DNA of 64,000 bases from Apium graveolens. Taxonomy: Eukaryota; Streptophyta; Magnoliopsida; Apiales; Apiaceae. Shown piece after piece: positions 45,901 through 55,561 of the stretch (position 1 is the stretch's first letter; each line of letters starts with the position of its first letter). The notes beneath the pieces were generated by a model. That model was given only the letters and a program-made list of their open reading frames with translations. It was not told where the DNA came from and searched no databases. Location of the stretch: NCBI RefSeq assembly GCF_009905375.1, contig NC_133650.1, forward strand, positions 298,281,957 through 298,345,956, read 5' to 3'. The position numbers and the translations under genes are program-made.

Positions 45901-47439
45901 ATCCAACAAATCATCTAAGAGATGATGATCACCTGTATTTGAGTGGGGCTCCTCCCTGAGTTGTAAAGAGGGAGAATCAGGAATTGATGGGAATAACATA
46001 TCCACATCCAGAGATGGTGATGAAGTGTTTGGTGATTGATGTGTGATTATTGTGAGAGAATGGGGCTGTGACTCCACATTTATTGGAGCCACATCAAACT
46101 GAGTTTGAGAAGGCATAGATACAGATGGATGTATCTGTGCAGTGTGTGCACCCTGTGTAGAAGATTGGGTTCTAGCCTTCTTTCTTCTAATAAAAGCTTT
46201 TGTTGGTGAGTGTTTGGCTTCAGTGTCCCTCCCTCGTTTGTTCTGTGTTCCTGGTTGGGAACTATTTTCAATAGTAACATCCTTTTGGGAGGATGCAACT
46301 AGGGATGTGCTAGATACCTTTTCAACCACCACAGCTTTTTGAGAAACTGTGGCTTGGCTAGCTTGGGAAGCACTTAACTCTCCTTCCTTATCCTGGGGGT
46401 TTCTTTGATGTTCACCCCTCCCCTCACCACTCACACCCTGTTCACTCCCCTCAGGGTTAATGGTTGGTGTTACAACTGTTGTCTTTTGAGAAACAACAGA
46501 GGTGGTTTTCTTTGTCTTTGATTTTGAAAGTTTAGTTTTGGTGACCTTGGTAGAAATCTGTTGGGGCATTGTCACAGATTTCATGGCCACACTAGAAGAT
46601 AAAGAAATAGAGGGGTTGGAAGAAGTAGGAGTTGTAGAAGCAATTACCTCACCTACCTGAGGTGCATTCATGATTGGTAAATATACCAATGGCATACTGC
46701 TGTTGAGATTCATTCTCAATAAATCTGCAAGAACTCTTTTCTCTTGTGCCCAGCACTTGAGTTTATTATTCTCATTGATTATGACCAAACCTTCAGCAAC
46801 ATGGTTAGCCAATAACATAAAGAATCTAGCATAATAGATGTTATTAGCTCTATTAGCTTTGTTACCTCTAGTACCCAATTCTAGCATCACATAGTTGCTA
46901 AAGTTAAAATACCTATCAGAAACAAGCATATAGAGCATATTAACAAGAGATGAAGTTATGGCATCAAAATTACTAATTTTCCCAGAGAAAACCTTTATAA
47001 AGGCATCCCCAAGAAAACTCCATTCTTTCCTAAGGCCTTTTCTTCTAATACTCCCTAAACTAGCAGAGTTAAGAGAATAACCTATGGAATCTAACATGCT
47101 GGATACATCATTATCAGTGTGTGGTGTCATGGCATTGTTCTCAGGTAATTTAAAACATGCTTGTAAATCATCACAGTTAATACAGTGATTTTTACCTTTG
47201 AGAGTGAAGGAGATAGTCATATCTATGGAGTTGAACTCAGCAGTTGTCCAAATCTCCTCAACTACTTCACAGTAAATCGTTGGGGCTTCCAGCATTGCAT
47301 AGCTAAGTTTACAGTTTTTGATGAAGTCCATCATTTTGTGATAGTCTGAATGGGCTTCATTCTTTTCTACCAAAGCTATGAAATTGTTCTTCTCATAGAT
47401 GAACCCAGATTGAGACATAATTTTCACGACTGGTGCCAT
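42901..47439 (-). CDS. Intact 1512-codon Sirevirus accessory (env-position) ORF of element C
   Basis: Starts at ATG 47439 (MAPVVKIMSQSG) and runs uninterrupted to 42901. Residues 1 to about 240 form a folded-looking domain (IRRKGLRKEWSFLGDAFIKVF, FDAITSSL, FNFSNYVM, IYYARFFMLLANH) also found in element A and in accessory ORFs of many plant retrotransposons. About 250-700 is Ser/Thr-rich and low complexity, with repeated STD and YPLI/HPLI units written in the ATCCGTTGA oligomer. About 850-1000 is helical and probably coiled coil (KLEDRVQVIEDSV). About 1000-1350 is highly charged and Lys-rich. The last ~160 residues look folded again (LVFRYKGAGERTWPLHRIL). I see no signal peptide or membrane span, so an envelope function is unlikely. 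The role is unknown. Confidence 0.85.
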   Translation of the reverse strand: MAPVVKIMSQSGFIYEKNNFIALVEKNEAHSDYHKMMDFIKNCKLSYAMLEAPTIYCEVVEEIWTTAEFNSIDMTISFTLKGKNHCINCDDLQACFKLPENNAMTPHTDNDVSSMLDSIGYSLNSASLGSIRRKGLRKEWSFLGDAFIKVFSGKISNFDAITSSLVNMLYMLVSDRYFNFSNYVMLELGTRGNKANRANNIYYARFFMLLANHVAEGLVIINENNKLKCWAQEKRVLADLLRMNLNSSMPLVYLPIMNAPQVGEVIASTTPTSSNPSISLSSSVAMKSVTMPQQISTKVTKTKLSKSKTKKTTSVVSQKTTVVTPTINPEGSEQGVSGEGRGEHQRNPQDKEGELSASQASQATVSQKAVVVEKVSSTSLVASSQKDVTIENSSQPGTQNKRGRDTEAKHSPTKAFIRRKKARTQSSTQGAHTAQIHPSVSMPSQTQFDVAPINVESQPHSLTIITHQSPNTSSPSLDVDMLFPSIPDSPSLQLREEPHSNTGDHHLLDDLLDHPQILSDIIEGSVSPHLKSIYTDSTVISLSISTSFPSSTDITHPLTSGCSSTDKLNSSYPLITSVSPSTYPLITSVSPSTDIPHPLIVSPHITESIPSVEDMNTVQSLLGLREGSENLSERLGCSQAKGEIESSKMHAISSSMAKVSERSTTLVGEGEGVSCVSQGEPLMQENREKERKAGTVDIRVEPAIASESMIVDDAEKERQFQQHYKAVIDNISLDADTFTHPVSAYQLLAAQGNEEAEKTLHLVHTTESLQRDKAAINKMPSTAGEPFEEFGVNSDDDDSVSFDGSMNLGGDEGPSSIPNLPEWALTKEYRSGEFNVSLVKQINTIQQAIQNTSHASIKAILQAHLDSLHLMKLQQVKQNLSMDDLRKDIADLKSYSSEKLDSVMPYGTLQDLVLRLKKESVTEKRLAKLEDRVQVIEDSVATILHNQQSQTSLLMQLAKAQGLTPLLDDNKKGESKREGEGEPSTKIKISKVLVPAITTSPIIQIKGKPDGIDLIQLAAAEIQVKEQRRRIDERLQLLFGSTQDKSTSVKYSTKIEPINMELKPVGRHKDGEASSKELQAIILKPNKRSNKDSTKNPLKEVDFPPPKADENKLLGRSIAYLKETMDEAVRRNRAIISREGKSICVMQGHPKFSIAKKEEVKQLKADKRAQAKLEQQLKSSQVEEEKGIEVRGEDKIANLDEVFGSIFGESMEEREEWQKGNRRKAKAHRRSEDNTEVTKSISKPLPSIPEPLVANPTINIHGEPIIPKEEPIDWDTIKLPTFLTTLPLPKKQKRKPKSTPPITSKKFTQKQKPKPKPSISKDDYVHICDIKEISDIELYLDELEDVRGIAAYRQLPERLVFRYKGAGERTWPLHRILNEGYSTLIRVFSAIQKDSGFTRTAKTEILNKIANIRKTWREPNALPRTLLIQERGITIHKSPHWLMEFRDDKGVRRFFRLEDQLKIASNETIKEMQSKLDISVEDEAEFFRQLQLQIEENDKGLGKKTREQRRKR

Positions 47440-47988
47440 TGTTGTGAGTAGAAATTGCAGAGAATAACTTGAAGGTTTTGCAGAGAGAAAATGGTAAATG
47501 CTTGAAATTTTAAGAAAGCGTAAAGTAAAAATGAAAAATCAGAAGGGCTTATATGCTTTCAAAAAAAAAAATTAGTAAAAGATTAATCAATAAGTATATG
47601 TTAGTGAATTTCAGCCGTTTAAGAATAAACTGTAAGTATTCTAACAACTACCTTTAAAACCAATACATACAGATGTATGTATGAGTATTAACGGTTAAGA
47701 AAATAGAATCAACGGCTGTGAAACACCTGAATCGACTGATGTGACATTTCAACGGATAAGGCAAATTGTCATCCGTTGAAAGGTACTTCAGTTTTATCCG
47801 TTGACGGATAAAAATTCCAGAAATGTATTTGTCTTTCAACGGATAATGAATATCCGTTGATAGAGCAATTTTGACTTTCAACGGATAGGAAACATCCGTT
47901 GATGGTATAAACTTTGTTAAAAGTCAAATTTGTTCTAGCAACTAATATATTTCAGGCTTTAATTCAAATTGCAATAAGGACATGAATT
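47440..47988. other. Untranslated spacer of element C
   Basis: No ORF and no counterpart of the 79-codon ORF of A and B. It has seven exact ATCCGTTGA motifs in alternating orientation between about 47740 and 47905, several close enough to form inverted pairs. Confidence 0.75.
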
Positions 47989-48459
47989 TTAAGAGTAATT
48001 AAGCATACCTAGCTCACTTACTAATCTTGTGAATGTTGATTCATCAAGTGGCTTGGTAAATATGTCTGCAATTTGTTGTTCACTTGGAACAAAATGTAGT
48101 TCCACTGTACCATTCATGACATGCTCCCTAATGAAGTGGTACTTGATATCAATGTGCTTGGTTCTTGAGTGCTGTACAGGATTCTCTGTTATGGCTATGG
48201 CACTTGTGTTGTCACAAAAGATAGGAATTCTATCAACATGATGTCCATAGTCAAGGAGTTGATTTCTCATCCATAACACTTGAGAGCAGCAACTTCCAGC
48301 AGCAATGTATTCAGCCTCAGCTGTAGAAGTAGAGACTGAATTTTGCTTTTTGCTAAACCATGATACAAGCTTGTTTCCCAGGAATTGGCAGGAGCCTGTT
48401 GTACTTTTCCTGTCTATTTTGCAACCTGCATAGTCTGCATCAGGCTCTAGGTGCTTGCT
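47989..48459 (-). pseudogene. RNase H fragment of element C
   Basis: Begins at [13 protein letters not shown] and continues through [32 protein letters not shown] and [10 protein letters not shown] to a stop at 47989, so three of the four RNase H acidic motifs remain. The start is joined out of frame to RT sequence at about 48447. By comparison with element A about 200 codons (roughly 600 bp), including the RT YVDD box, have been deleted. A repeated CCTAGAGC/CCTGATGC-like context at the junction hints at microhomology. Confidence 0.85.
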
Positions 48460-50731
48460 TCAGTCCATAGAGTGCTTTCAACAGATAATATACATAGTCT
48501 GGAAAATTTGGATCTTCAAATCCTGGAGGTTGACTTACATAGACTTCTTCCTCTAATTTCCCATTTAGAAATGCACTCTTGACATCCATTTGATAGACTT
48601 TGAAATTGGCATGAGCTGCATAGGCTAGAAAAATTCTGATGGCTTCAAGTCTTGCAACAGGAGCATATGTCTCATCAAAATCTATTCCCTCTTGCTGAGA
48701 ATAGCCTTTAGCAACCAATCTGGCTTTATTCCTTATGATAATGCCATTTTCATCCATCTTGTTTCTGAATACCCATTTTGTGTCAATAGGACTCTTGTTC
48801 TTTGGTTTGGGTACCAGCTTCCAAACTTGGTTTCTCTCAAATTGGTTTAGCTCTTCCTGCATAGCTAATATCCAATCTGGATCCAATAAGGCTTCTTCCA
48901 CTTTCTTAGGTTCCTCCTGAGATAGAAAACTACTATACAGACATTCATCTTGAGTAGCTCTTCTTGTTTGCACTTTAGATGATGCATCACCAATGATCAG
49001 TTCAAAGGGATGATTCTTGGTCCATTTCCTTTGAAGTGGAAGATGTGCTCTAGATGAGGTGGCCTCAGTATTGTCATGATGTGAGACAGAGTGTTGACTA
49101 GTTGAAACTCCCCCTGAGTTGTTGGTCCTTTGCAGGGAACTTGGAGTTCTATCAACTGATGATGTAAATCGATTATCCGTTGATAAACTATGATCAACGG
49201 ATGCTTCATTTAGTACTTCAACGGATGATACACCATGTCTTTCAACGGATACTGCATTGCCTCTATCAACGGATGCAGAATTCTGACTTTCAACGGATGC
49301 AGTATTTTGTGCATTATCCAAGGGCATGTTCTGAATCCCTTTTGAAGTGTTATCTCCATCAGTCTCCTCTTCACTATCATCACAATATATCTCAATGTTG
49401 TCAAATTTGAGTCTCTCATATTGTCCCTCATCTGTTAGTCCATCAATCTTTTTATCATCAAACACAACATGCACAGATTCCATAACAATGTTGGTTCTTA
49501 GATTGTAGACCCTATAAGATTTTCCAGCCGAATAACCAACAAATATCCCTTCATCAGCCTTTGCATCAAACTTCCCTTTATGGTCAGATTGATTCCTTAG
49601 TATAAAGCATTTACATCCAAAGACATGAAGAAAGTTTAGAGTTGGTTTTCTTCTCTTGAACAACTGATAAGGAGTCATGCCTTTAGCTTGATTGATCAAA
49701 GAGATATTTTGAGTGAAACAGGCACAATTAACAGCTTCAGCCCAGAAATATGTTGGTAACTTTGATTCTTCAAGCATTGTTCTGGCAGCCTCAATTAAAG
49801 ATCTGTTCTTTCTTTCAACTACCCCATTTTGCTGAGGTGTTCTTGGAGCTGAGAACTCATGCATGATTCCATTTTCTTCACAGAACAGCCTCATTGATAA
49901 ATTCTTGAACTCAGTTCCATTGTCACTCCTGATATTCCTAACCTTCAGGTCAGGATGATTATTGACTTGCCTGATGTGATTGATAATGATTTCACTTGCT
50001 TCATTCTTTGATCCAAGAAAATAGACCCATGAAAACTTTGAGAAATCATCTACTATCACTAAGCAATATCTTTTTCTTGCAATTGACAATACATTGACTG
50101 GTCCAAACAAATCCATATGTAGCAGCTGTAATGGTTCATCAATTGTTGTTTCAAGCTTCTTTTTGAATGATGCTTTCCTTTGTTTGCCTTTCTGACAAGC
50201 ATCACACAAACCATCCCTTGAGAATTCAACAAGAGGAATTCCTCTTACTAGGTCCTTTTTGACTAGATCATTCATTGTCTTGAAATTCAAATGGGATAGC
50301 TTCTTGTGCCATAGCCAACTCTCAACTGAACTTACTTTGCTGAAGAGACAAGTAATAGATTCTGCATTTGCAGAGTTGAAGTCAGCTAAGTACACATTTC
50401 CTTTTCTAACTCCAGTTAGAACCACTTTGTTGTCTTTCTTACTAGTGACAACACAGGCTTCAGAATTGAAGGAAACTGTATTCCCTTTATCACATAGTTG
50501 ACTGATGCTCAGTAAGTTATGTTTGAGACCATCAACTAATGCAACTTCATCAATGATGACATTCCTTGTTGAAATCAAGCCATATCCCATAGTAAACCCT
50601 TTGCTGTCATCTCCAAAGGTTATGCTAGGGCCAGCTCTTTCCTTAAACTCTGTGAGCAGGGAGAAATCTCCTGTCATGTGTCTTGAACAGCCACTGTCCA
50701 AGTACCATAGATTTCTTCTATTTCCCTGCAC
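48440..50731 (-). CDS. Protease, integrase and partial RT of element C
   Basis: 763 codons opening at GTG 50731, with no ATG. Protease: [10 protein letters not shown] at residues 11-20. GAG-pre-integrase zinc site: His142, His147, Cys176, Cys179. Integrase catalytic triad: Asp207 (MDLFGP), Asp270 (RSDNG) and Glu306 (VVERKNR), an exact DD35E spacing. The tail has [16 protein letters not shown]. The hinge (about residues 460-580) contains SVE/SVD and STD units in the ATCCGTTGA oligomer. RT begins at about 600 with [25 protein letters not shown] and [12 protein letters not shown], then stops after GLKQAPRA at the deletion. Integrase itself looks intact, but no RT activity is possible. Confidence 0.88.
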   Translation of the reverse strand: MQGNRRNLWYLDSGCSRHMTGDFSLLTEFKERAGPSITFGDDSKGFTMGYGLISTRNVIIDEVALVDGLKHNLLSISQLCDKGNTVSFNSEACVVTSKKDNKVVLTGVRKGNVYLADFNSANAESITCLFSKVSSVESWLWHKKLSHLNFKTMNDLVKKDLVRGIPLVEFSRDGLCDACQKGKQRKASFKKKLETTIDEPLQLLHMDLFGPVNVLSIARKRYCLVIVDDFSKFSWVYFLGSKNEASEIIINHIRQVNNHPDLKVRNIRSDNGTEFKNLSMRLFCEENGIMHEFSAPRTPQQNGVVERKNRSLIEAARTMLEESKLPTYFWAEAVNCACFTQNISLINQAKGMTPYQLFKRRKPTLNFLHVFGCKCFILRNQSDHKGKFDAKADEGIFVGYSAGKSYRVYNLRTNIVMESVHVVFDDKKIDGLTDEGQYERLKFDNIEIYCDDSEEETDGDNTSKGIQNMPLDNAQNTASVESQNSASVDRGNAVSVERHGVSSVEVLNEASVDHSLSTDNRFTSSVDRTPSSLQRTNNSGGVSTSQHSVSHHDNTEATSSRAHLPLQRKWTKNHPFELIIGDASSKVQTRRATQDECLYSSFLSQEEPKKVEEALLDPDWILAMQEELNQFERNQVWKLVPKPKNKSPIDTKWVFRNKMDENGIIIRNKARLVAKGYSQQEGIDFDETYAPVARLEAIRIFLAYAAHANFKVYQMDVKSAFLNGKLEEEVYVSQPPGFEDPNFPDYVYYLLKALYGLKQAPRA

Positions 50732-50744
50732 ACCATAAAATCAA

Positions 50745-51308
50745 TCAATTTGATTTTGGTACCCAAGTTTCCTTGGGTCCATTCTTGTTAGCCTTTCTCC
50801 TAGACTTCATTCCTCCTGCATCTCTAGACTTAGGTAACTTTGAGTCAACCTTGGTCTTGGATGTAGTTGGTTGAGGTGTAGGGTTAGTCACATAATCATT
50901 TAGCACATTTGGAATATGATAAGGCATGGATTGTGCATACATGTTATTCCACATAGGCATATTATATGGCATTTGAGGCATACTAAATGCAGCAAGATAA
51001 GGATTGTTAAAATATGGCATGTTTGCAAAATGTGCATAAGGATTCTGTTGAGACATAGTAGGCATAGCATGTAGAGATGATGCAGACATGTTAGGCATGG
51101 AAGAGGGTACAGTTATGGGGGTTTTCTTAATAGATTTACAATTAGCAGATAGATGATTAACACTACTACAATGCACACAGCTTTTTCTAGGAGCATACCT
51201 ATCAGGTGTGTAATTGTTATGTTTGTTAACACCTACCTTCCCATTTCTGTTAGATTTTCTTTTAGTTTCCTTTTTATCCTCAACCATCTTGAGCCTATTA
51301 TTTAACTG
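50745..51308 (-). CDS. Gag C-terminal region of element C
   Basis: This continues the upstream gag frame after one TAA (after GHMTL, near 51309), probably a nonsense change of a Gln codon. It holds a basic segment and the CCHC knuckle CVHCSSVNHLSANC, then a Met/Pro/Asn/Tyr-rich low-complexity stretch (repeated PYxxx and MP units). It ends ETWVPKSN-TGA at 50745. The QVW/ETW ending occurs at the same place in elements A and B. Pol lies in a different frame just beyond. Confidence 0.75.
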   Translation of the reverse strand, partial: QLNNRLKMVEDKKETKRKSNRNGKVGVNKHNNYTPDRYAPRKSCVHCSSVNHLSANCKSIKKTPITVPSSMPNMSASSLHAMPTMSQQNPYAHFANMPYFNNPYLAAFSMPQMPYNMPMWNNMYAQSMPYHIPNVLNDYVTNPTPQPTTSKTKVDSKLPKSRDAGGMKSRRKANKNGPKETWVPKSN

Positions 51309-52968
51309 TTATAAGGTCATGTGCCCTATATTCACCTTACTGACATCTTTGGATGTGCTTGCTTCTTCTTTAACAAAGTTCTTGGAAGTTGAACCAAACT
51401 TTTTGTTGAGTTTCTTTAGATTTTCACTAATAGAAACATCTGCCTGTTTTAATTGAGGAACCTTCAACGGATGCTCATTTTCTTCCTTCAACGGATAACC
51501 TTCATCATCCGTTGATTCCACATCCGTTGACAGCCCATCAATTAATTCCAGTTTCTTTTTGTTTTTATCCCAGGCAGTTTCACATATTGATTCAATTCCT
51601 TGGACCTTGGCAATTTGAGCACTAACATCCCTAGATGTTTTCCAGGCTTTAATCACCTCTTGCTCTCTCTTTAATTGATTAGAAAGTATTTCTACTTTCT
51701 TAATAGATTCAGCTAGTTCATTCTCAACAGATATACAATGCAGCTTGGTTTTCTCTAGGTCAATCAACTTATCTTCTAACATAGCATTTCTATTACTTAA
51801 AAACAGATTGTTCTTTTTAATCCTACTATTTTCTTTAGCAAGAGATTTAAGAGACACACGCAAATGATACAATTCAGTAGACATGTCATTAAAAGCATCA
51901 TTGCACTCTTCTTTAGTAAGTTGTGTTACATCAGTAGTGATTACCTGAGTTGTTACCTGATTGCTTGATGAACTAACTTCATTTTCCTCAGAATCAGCCA
52001 TGAGAGCTAAGTTGACATACTCCACATCTTCATTCTCTTCCTCTCCATCAGCTGCCCAATCTTTTTCTTGAGTAATGAAAGCCCTTTCCTTTTGCTTAAG
52101 CAGATCAAAATATTTCTTCTTGTAATCTACTTGGTCAAATTTCTTCTTTTCAGAAGTTGGCTTTCTGCACTCACTTGCAAAGTGTCCACTTATACCACAA
52201 TTGAAACACTTGAACTTTGATTTGTCCACCATGTTCTTATGAGGTTTAGTGGCTCTAGTGTTTTTCTTAAACTTCATCTTTGCAAATCTCCTGGACAGAA
52301 ATGCAAGATGCTCATCAACACTATCAGAGTCATCTTGACTGGAGTTGTCTTCATTCTCAGCAACTTGCTCTTTTCCTTTGCTTGATTCCTGATATCTTGT
52401 ACCATCTTTGGAGTTTGATGTAGATCTCACAGTTTCTTGTCTGCATTCCCTCTCATTTTCAGCTACCAATGCAACTGAACTTCCTTTCTTTCTCCCCTTC
52501 TCCAATACCTCATCCTGTTCCAACTCTAGTTCATAAGTCTTCAAGATTCCATATAATCTTTCAAGAGTGAAGTCCTTATAATCCTGAGAGTTTCTTAAGG
52601 AGACAGTCATGGGTTTCCATTCCTTTGGCAAGGATCTTAAGAATTTAAGATTTGAATCCTTCACCTGGTACACTCTACCATACAGCTTCAATCCATTCAA
52701 CAGCTTTTGGAATCTGTTAAATGTGTCATTTAAAGATTCATTTTCTTCAAAATGAAAATACTCATACTGTCGAATGAGAAGCTGCATCTTGTTCTCTTTT
52801 ACTTGTTCTGTACCTTCACACAGCAGCTGAACTGTGTCCCAAACCTCTTTGGCAGTTGAGCAATTTATCACATTATCAAACATATCCTTGTCAAGACCAT
52901 TAAACAAAATGTTCATAGCCTTCTTATCCTTGTGGACTTCTTCTGTGTCTTCCATTGTCCATTCTGCT
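51309..52968 (-). pseudogene. Gag of element C, N-terminally truncated
   Basis: The frame is open from the breakpoint at about 52968 (RAEWTMEDTEE) for about 550 codons. It has the capsid-region markers AKEVWDTVQLLCEG, FNRFQKLLNGL and FLRSLPKEWKPM, a coiled-coil stretch, and the CCHC knuckle CFNCGISGHFASEC. A Ser/Asp-rich part carries STD and YPLK/HPLK units in the ATCCGTTGA oligomer near 51460-51540. Codons before RAEW, the start codon, the leader and the primer site are absent, replaced by a copy of element B flank. A TAA at 51309-51311 separates it from the second knuckle region. Confidence 0.85.
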
Positions 52969-53150
52969 CTAGAGACAGGTTCTGATGCTTCTGGAGAGTC
53001 TTGAGATGTGGTAGGATCTTCAGCTTGCTCCCCCTAGACAGGTGCATTTTCCTTTGGAGTTGTTACCATAGTTTCAATGACATCAGAACTTAATCCATCA
53101 GAACTTACAGGATCAGGATTTAAGTCATCAGAATTTCTAGAATCAGAATT
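52969..53150. repeat. Copy of the element B flank inside element C
   Basis: 52969-54164 repeats 41517-42712 at a constant offset of 11452, with no indels. The first 182 bases are element B integrase-hinge sequence, not Sirevirus C. They differ from the original at 4 positions, all transitions. The match starts with CTAGAGACAGG: CTA are the last three bases of the hAT element, followed by its target duplication. Confidence 0.93.
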
Positions 53151-54164
53151 TGTTATTTCTAGAGAACTAACAATGAGATTTACAGAAGGGGGGTTGAATG
53201 TAAATCTCAAAACTTTTTCAAGTTTTGAGCAGTTTATAAAGACTGTGTGTTCAAGATGAACAAGTGTGTGAATTGCTTTAAGCTGATACAGACAGATATA
53301 TATTCAAACACAAATGTAAAGAACACAATAAACCTTTAAAAACTTTTCTGGTGGATTTGTTGTTCCACCAGAGATGGTATTTCAGAAATTCTGTGATCTA
53401 AGAATTTGATCACAGCTGCATCCTAGTACAAACTAGATAATTTTTCTCTCAAGATTTTTCTAAACAGCTCTGGAAAAATTCTCATCTAATTACTAGCTAC
53501 TACTTGGTTTATATATTACCAAGTTTACAAGTGAAGACAAGGATATATAAAATAATAAAGTAAGATCTCCACTTGTTTCTTCTCCAGTTCACTCCAGTAC
53601 TTTGTTGACTTAATGTCTCTTTATACTAGAGTAGAACGGCTACTTTTTCTGATGTTCCTGAAATTAGGCTGCCACATTTCAGTTATCTCTGTTCACCCAC
53701 GTGCCTCTGTTTGTAGGTACAACTACCACTTATCAACGGTTAATCAACAGAACATCCGTTGAAGCTTTCATCCGTTGATGCACTCATCCGTTGAAGGATG
53801 TTATCCGTTGAAGCTTTAGAGACATCCGTTGAAGCTTAGCTTCTCATCCGTTGAAGGTCTTTAAGTCATCCGTTGATACCACTTCATTTATACAAAATTA
53901 CAAGGCATGAAATATTTACAATTGGCCTTCCTATCTGCATATCTTCTAGTAGTCAACATGACTCATAGTTTCTCTCAACTTCTAAGAATTACATCTTAAA
54001 TACAGAGACTGAAATATGCTACAACACTAGACTTATTTCTAAGTAAAGCTACACCATCAACGGATAGCCAAAGTGGTCTTATCCGTTGAGGCTACAGACA
54101 CTGAATTTCTACTTAAGTGTTTTGTTAAACATATCATCAAACTAATGCACATATATTCCTAACA
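53151..54164 (-). repeat. 5' LTR of element C
   Basis: 1014 bp, same ends as the 3' LTR and nine exact ATCCGTTGA motifs. No primer binding site follows on the internal side, where element B sequence is found instead. Confidence 0.94.
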
Positions 54165-54973
54165 TAATTTAAATCTTCATTCTCAAATCTCAGTTGATCA
54201 TGATCATTGAAATCTTCAAGTCCAGTAATCTTCTTATCATCAAAAGAGACATTGATAGAATCCCTGACAACCCTTGTTCTTAAATTGTAGACTCTGAAGG
54301 CTTTTGTGGAAAGTGGATATCCAACAAAAATTCCTTCATCAGCTTTTAGATCAAATTTTGACAGCTGCTCAGGATGAGTCTTAAGAACAAAACACTTGCA
54401 ACCAAATACATGAAAGTATTTCAGATTTGGCTTCTTTTTCTTCACCATTTCATTTGGTGTTTTTCCATGCTTGTTTATGAGTGTAGCATTTTGTGTAAAA
54501 CAAGCAGTCTGCACAGCTTCAGCCCAAAAATAGGTTGGTAGCTTTGCTTCATCAAGCATTGTTCGTGCAGCTTCAATGAAAGTCTTGTTCTTTCTTTCTA
54601 AAACTCCATTTTGCTGTGGAGTTCTAGGTGCAGAAAATTCCTATTTGATTCCATGATCTTTGCAGAACTCTTCCATGATTGAATTCTTGAACTCAGTGCC
54701 ATTATCACTCCTTATGATTTTAACATAATCTTTGATCAATTTATCCAACTGTTTGACATGATCAGTTAGAGTAGATGTTGTTTCAGTCTTCTTGTTCAAG
54801 AAATACACCCAAGTGTATCTTGTGAACTCATCCACAATAACCATAGCATATTTCTTCTTTGCAATAGACATGACATTGACTGGACCAAATAGATCAACAT
54901 GCAGTAGGTGATAAGGCTCAAGAATTGATGATACAGTTTTGCTCTTGAAAGAAGATTTTCTTTGTTTTGCCTT
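54165..54973 (-). pseudogene. Integrase of element B, part 5' of the element C insertion
   Basis: Contains [35 protein letters not shown] (second catalytic Asp), the AEAVQTACFTQN block and GIFVGYPLSTKAFRVYNLR. A TAG after HGIK near 54640 destroys the HEFSAPG segment. The frame upstream is open in pieces to the TAG at 54974. At 54165 the text (FENEDLN) is cut by element C and resumes as SDSRNSDDLN below 41698. Confidence 0.85.
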
Positions 54974-55507
54974 CTAACATGAATCACAAAGGCCATCAGG
55001 AGCAAATAGTGTTTTTGGTAGTCCTCTCACAAGATCTTTCTTTACAAGATCATTTATATTGTTGAAATTTAAATGAGAGAGTTTCTTGTGCCAATTCCAA
55101 CTTTCTTCAATTGATTCTCTACTCAACAGACAGATTACAGAACCATCAGTACTTGTTGAAAGTCTGGCTTCATAAATGTTACCATGCATGTATCCTTTCA
55201 GAACCACTTTGCATGTATAATTACTTATAACTTCACAGTGTTCTTCAAAGAAATCCACATGATAACCTCTGTCACAGATTTGACTTATACTCAACAGATT
55301 GTGTTTAAGTCCTGAGACTAGAGCTACTGTTTCAATAACGACACTCCCAAGATTGATCTTGCCATATCCCAGAGTTTTCCCCATGTTGCCATCTCCATAA
55401 GAAACTCCTGGGCCAGCTTTCTCCACAAAGTCTGATAGCAGGGCTTTATTTCCAGTCATATGTCCTGAACATCCACTGTCCAGAACTAGGATGTTCTTCC
55501 TATTTCC
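54974..55507 (-). pseudogene. Protease and GAG-pre-integrase of element B
   Basis: Opens with GNRKNILVLDSGCSGHMTG directly after a TTGCAG|GG sequence and has no ATG. Protease active site LDSGC, then [17 protein letters not shown] and the HKKLSHLNF zinc site, ending at CDSC followed by TAG where element A reads CAG (Gln). About 178 codons are otherwise intact and clearly homologous to 18550-18063. Confidence 0.85.
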
Positions 55508-55561
55508 CTGCAATCACAAAGACCACTAATGGTTAGTTTTAAGGACCCAGACTTGCTTGGA

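Larger units (their letters stand above)
41699..54164 (-). mobile_element. Sirevirus-type Ty1/copia element C
   Basis: A different Sirevirus family from A and B. Two 1014-bp LTRs (41699-42712 and 53151-54164) differ at about 3 positions, so the insertion is young. Flanks are GAATT and TAATT (4 of 5). The element B integrase tail reads continuously across the insertion point. It encodes gag, protease, integrase, a truncated RT, part of RNase H and an intact long accessory ORF. The primer site and Gag N-terminus are missing and replaced by a copy of element B flank (52969-53150). It cannot be autonomous. Confidence 0.93.

Noticed and set aside
42901..47439. Retroviral envelope gene
   Set aside because: Position fits, but no signal peptide, fusion segment or membrane anchor is visible. 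Kept as an accessory ORF of unknown role.
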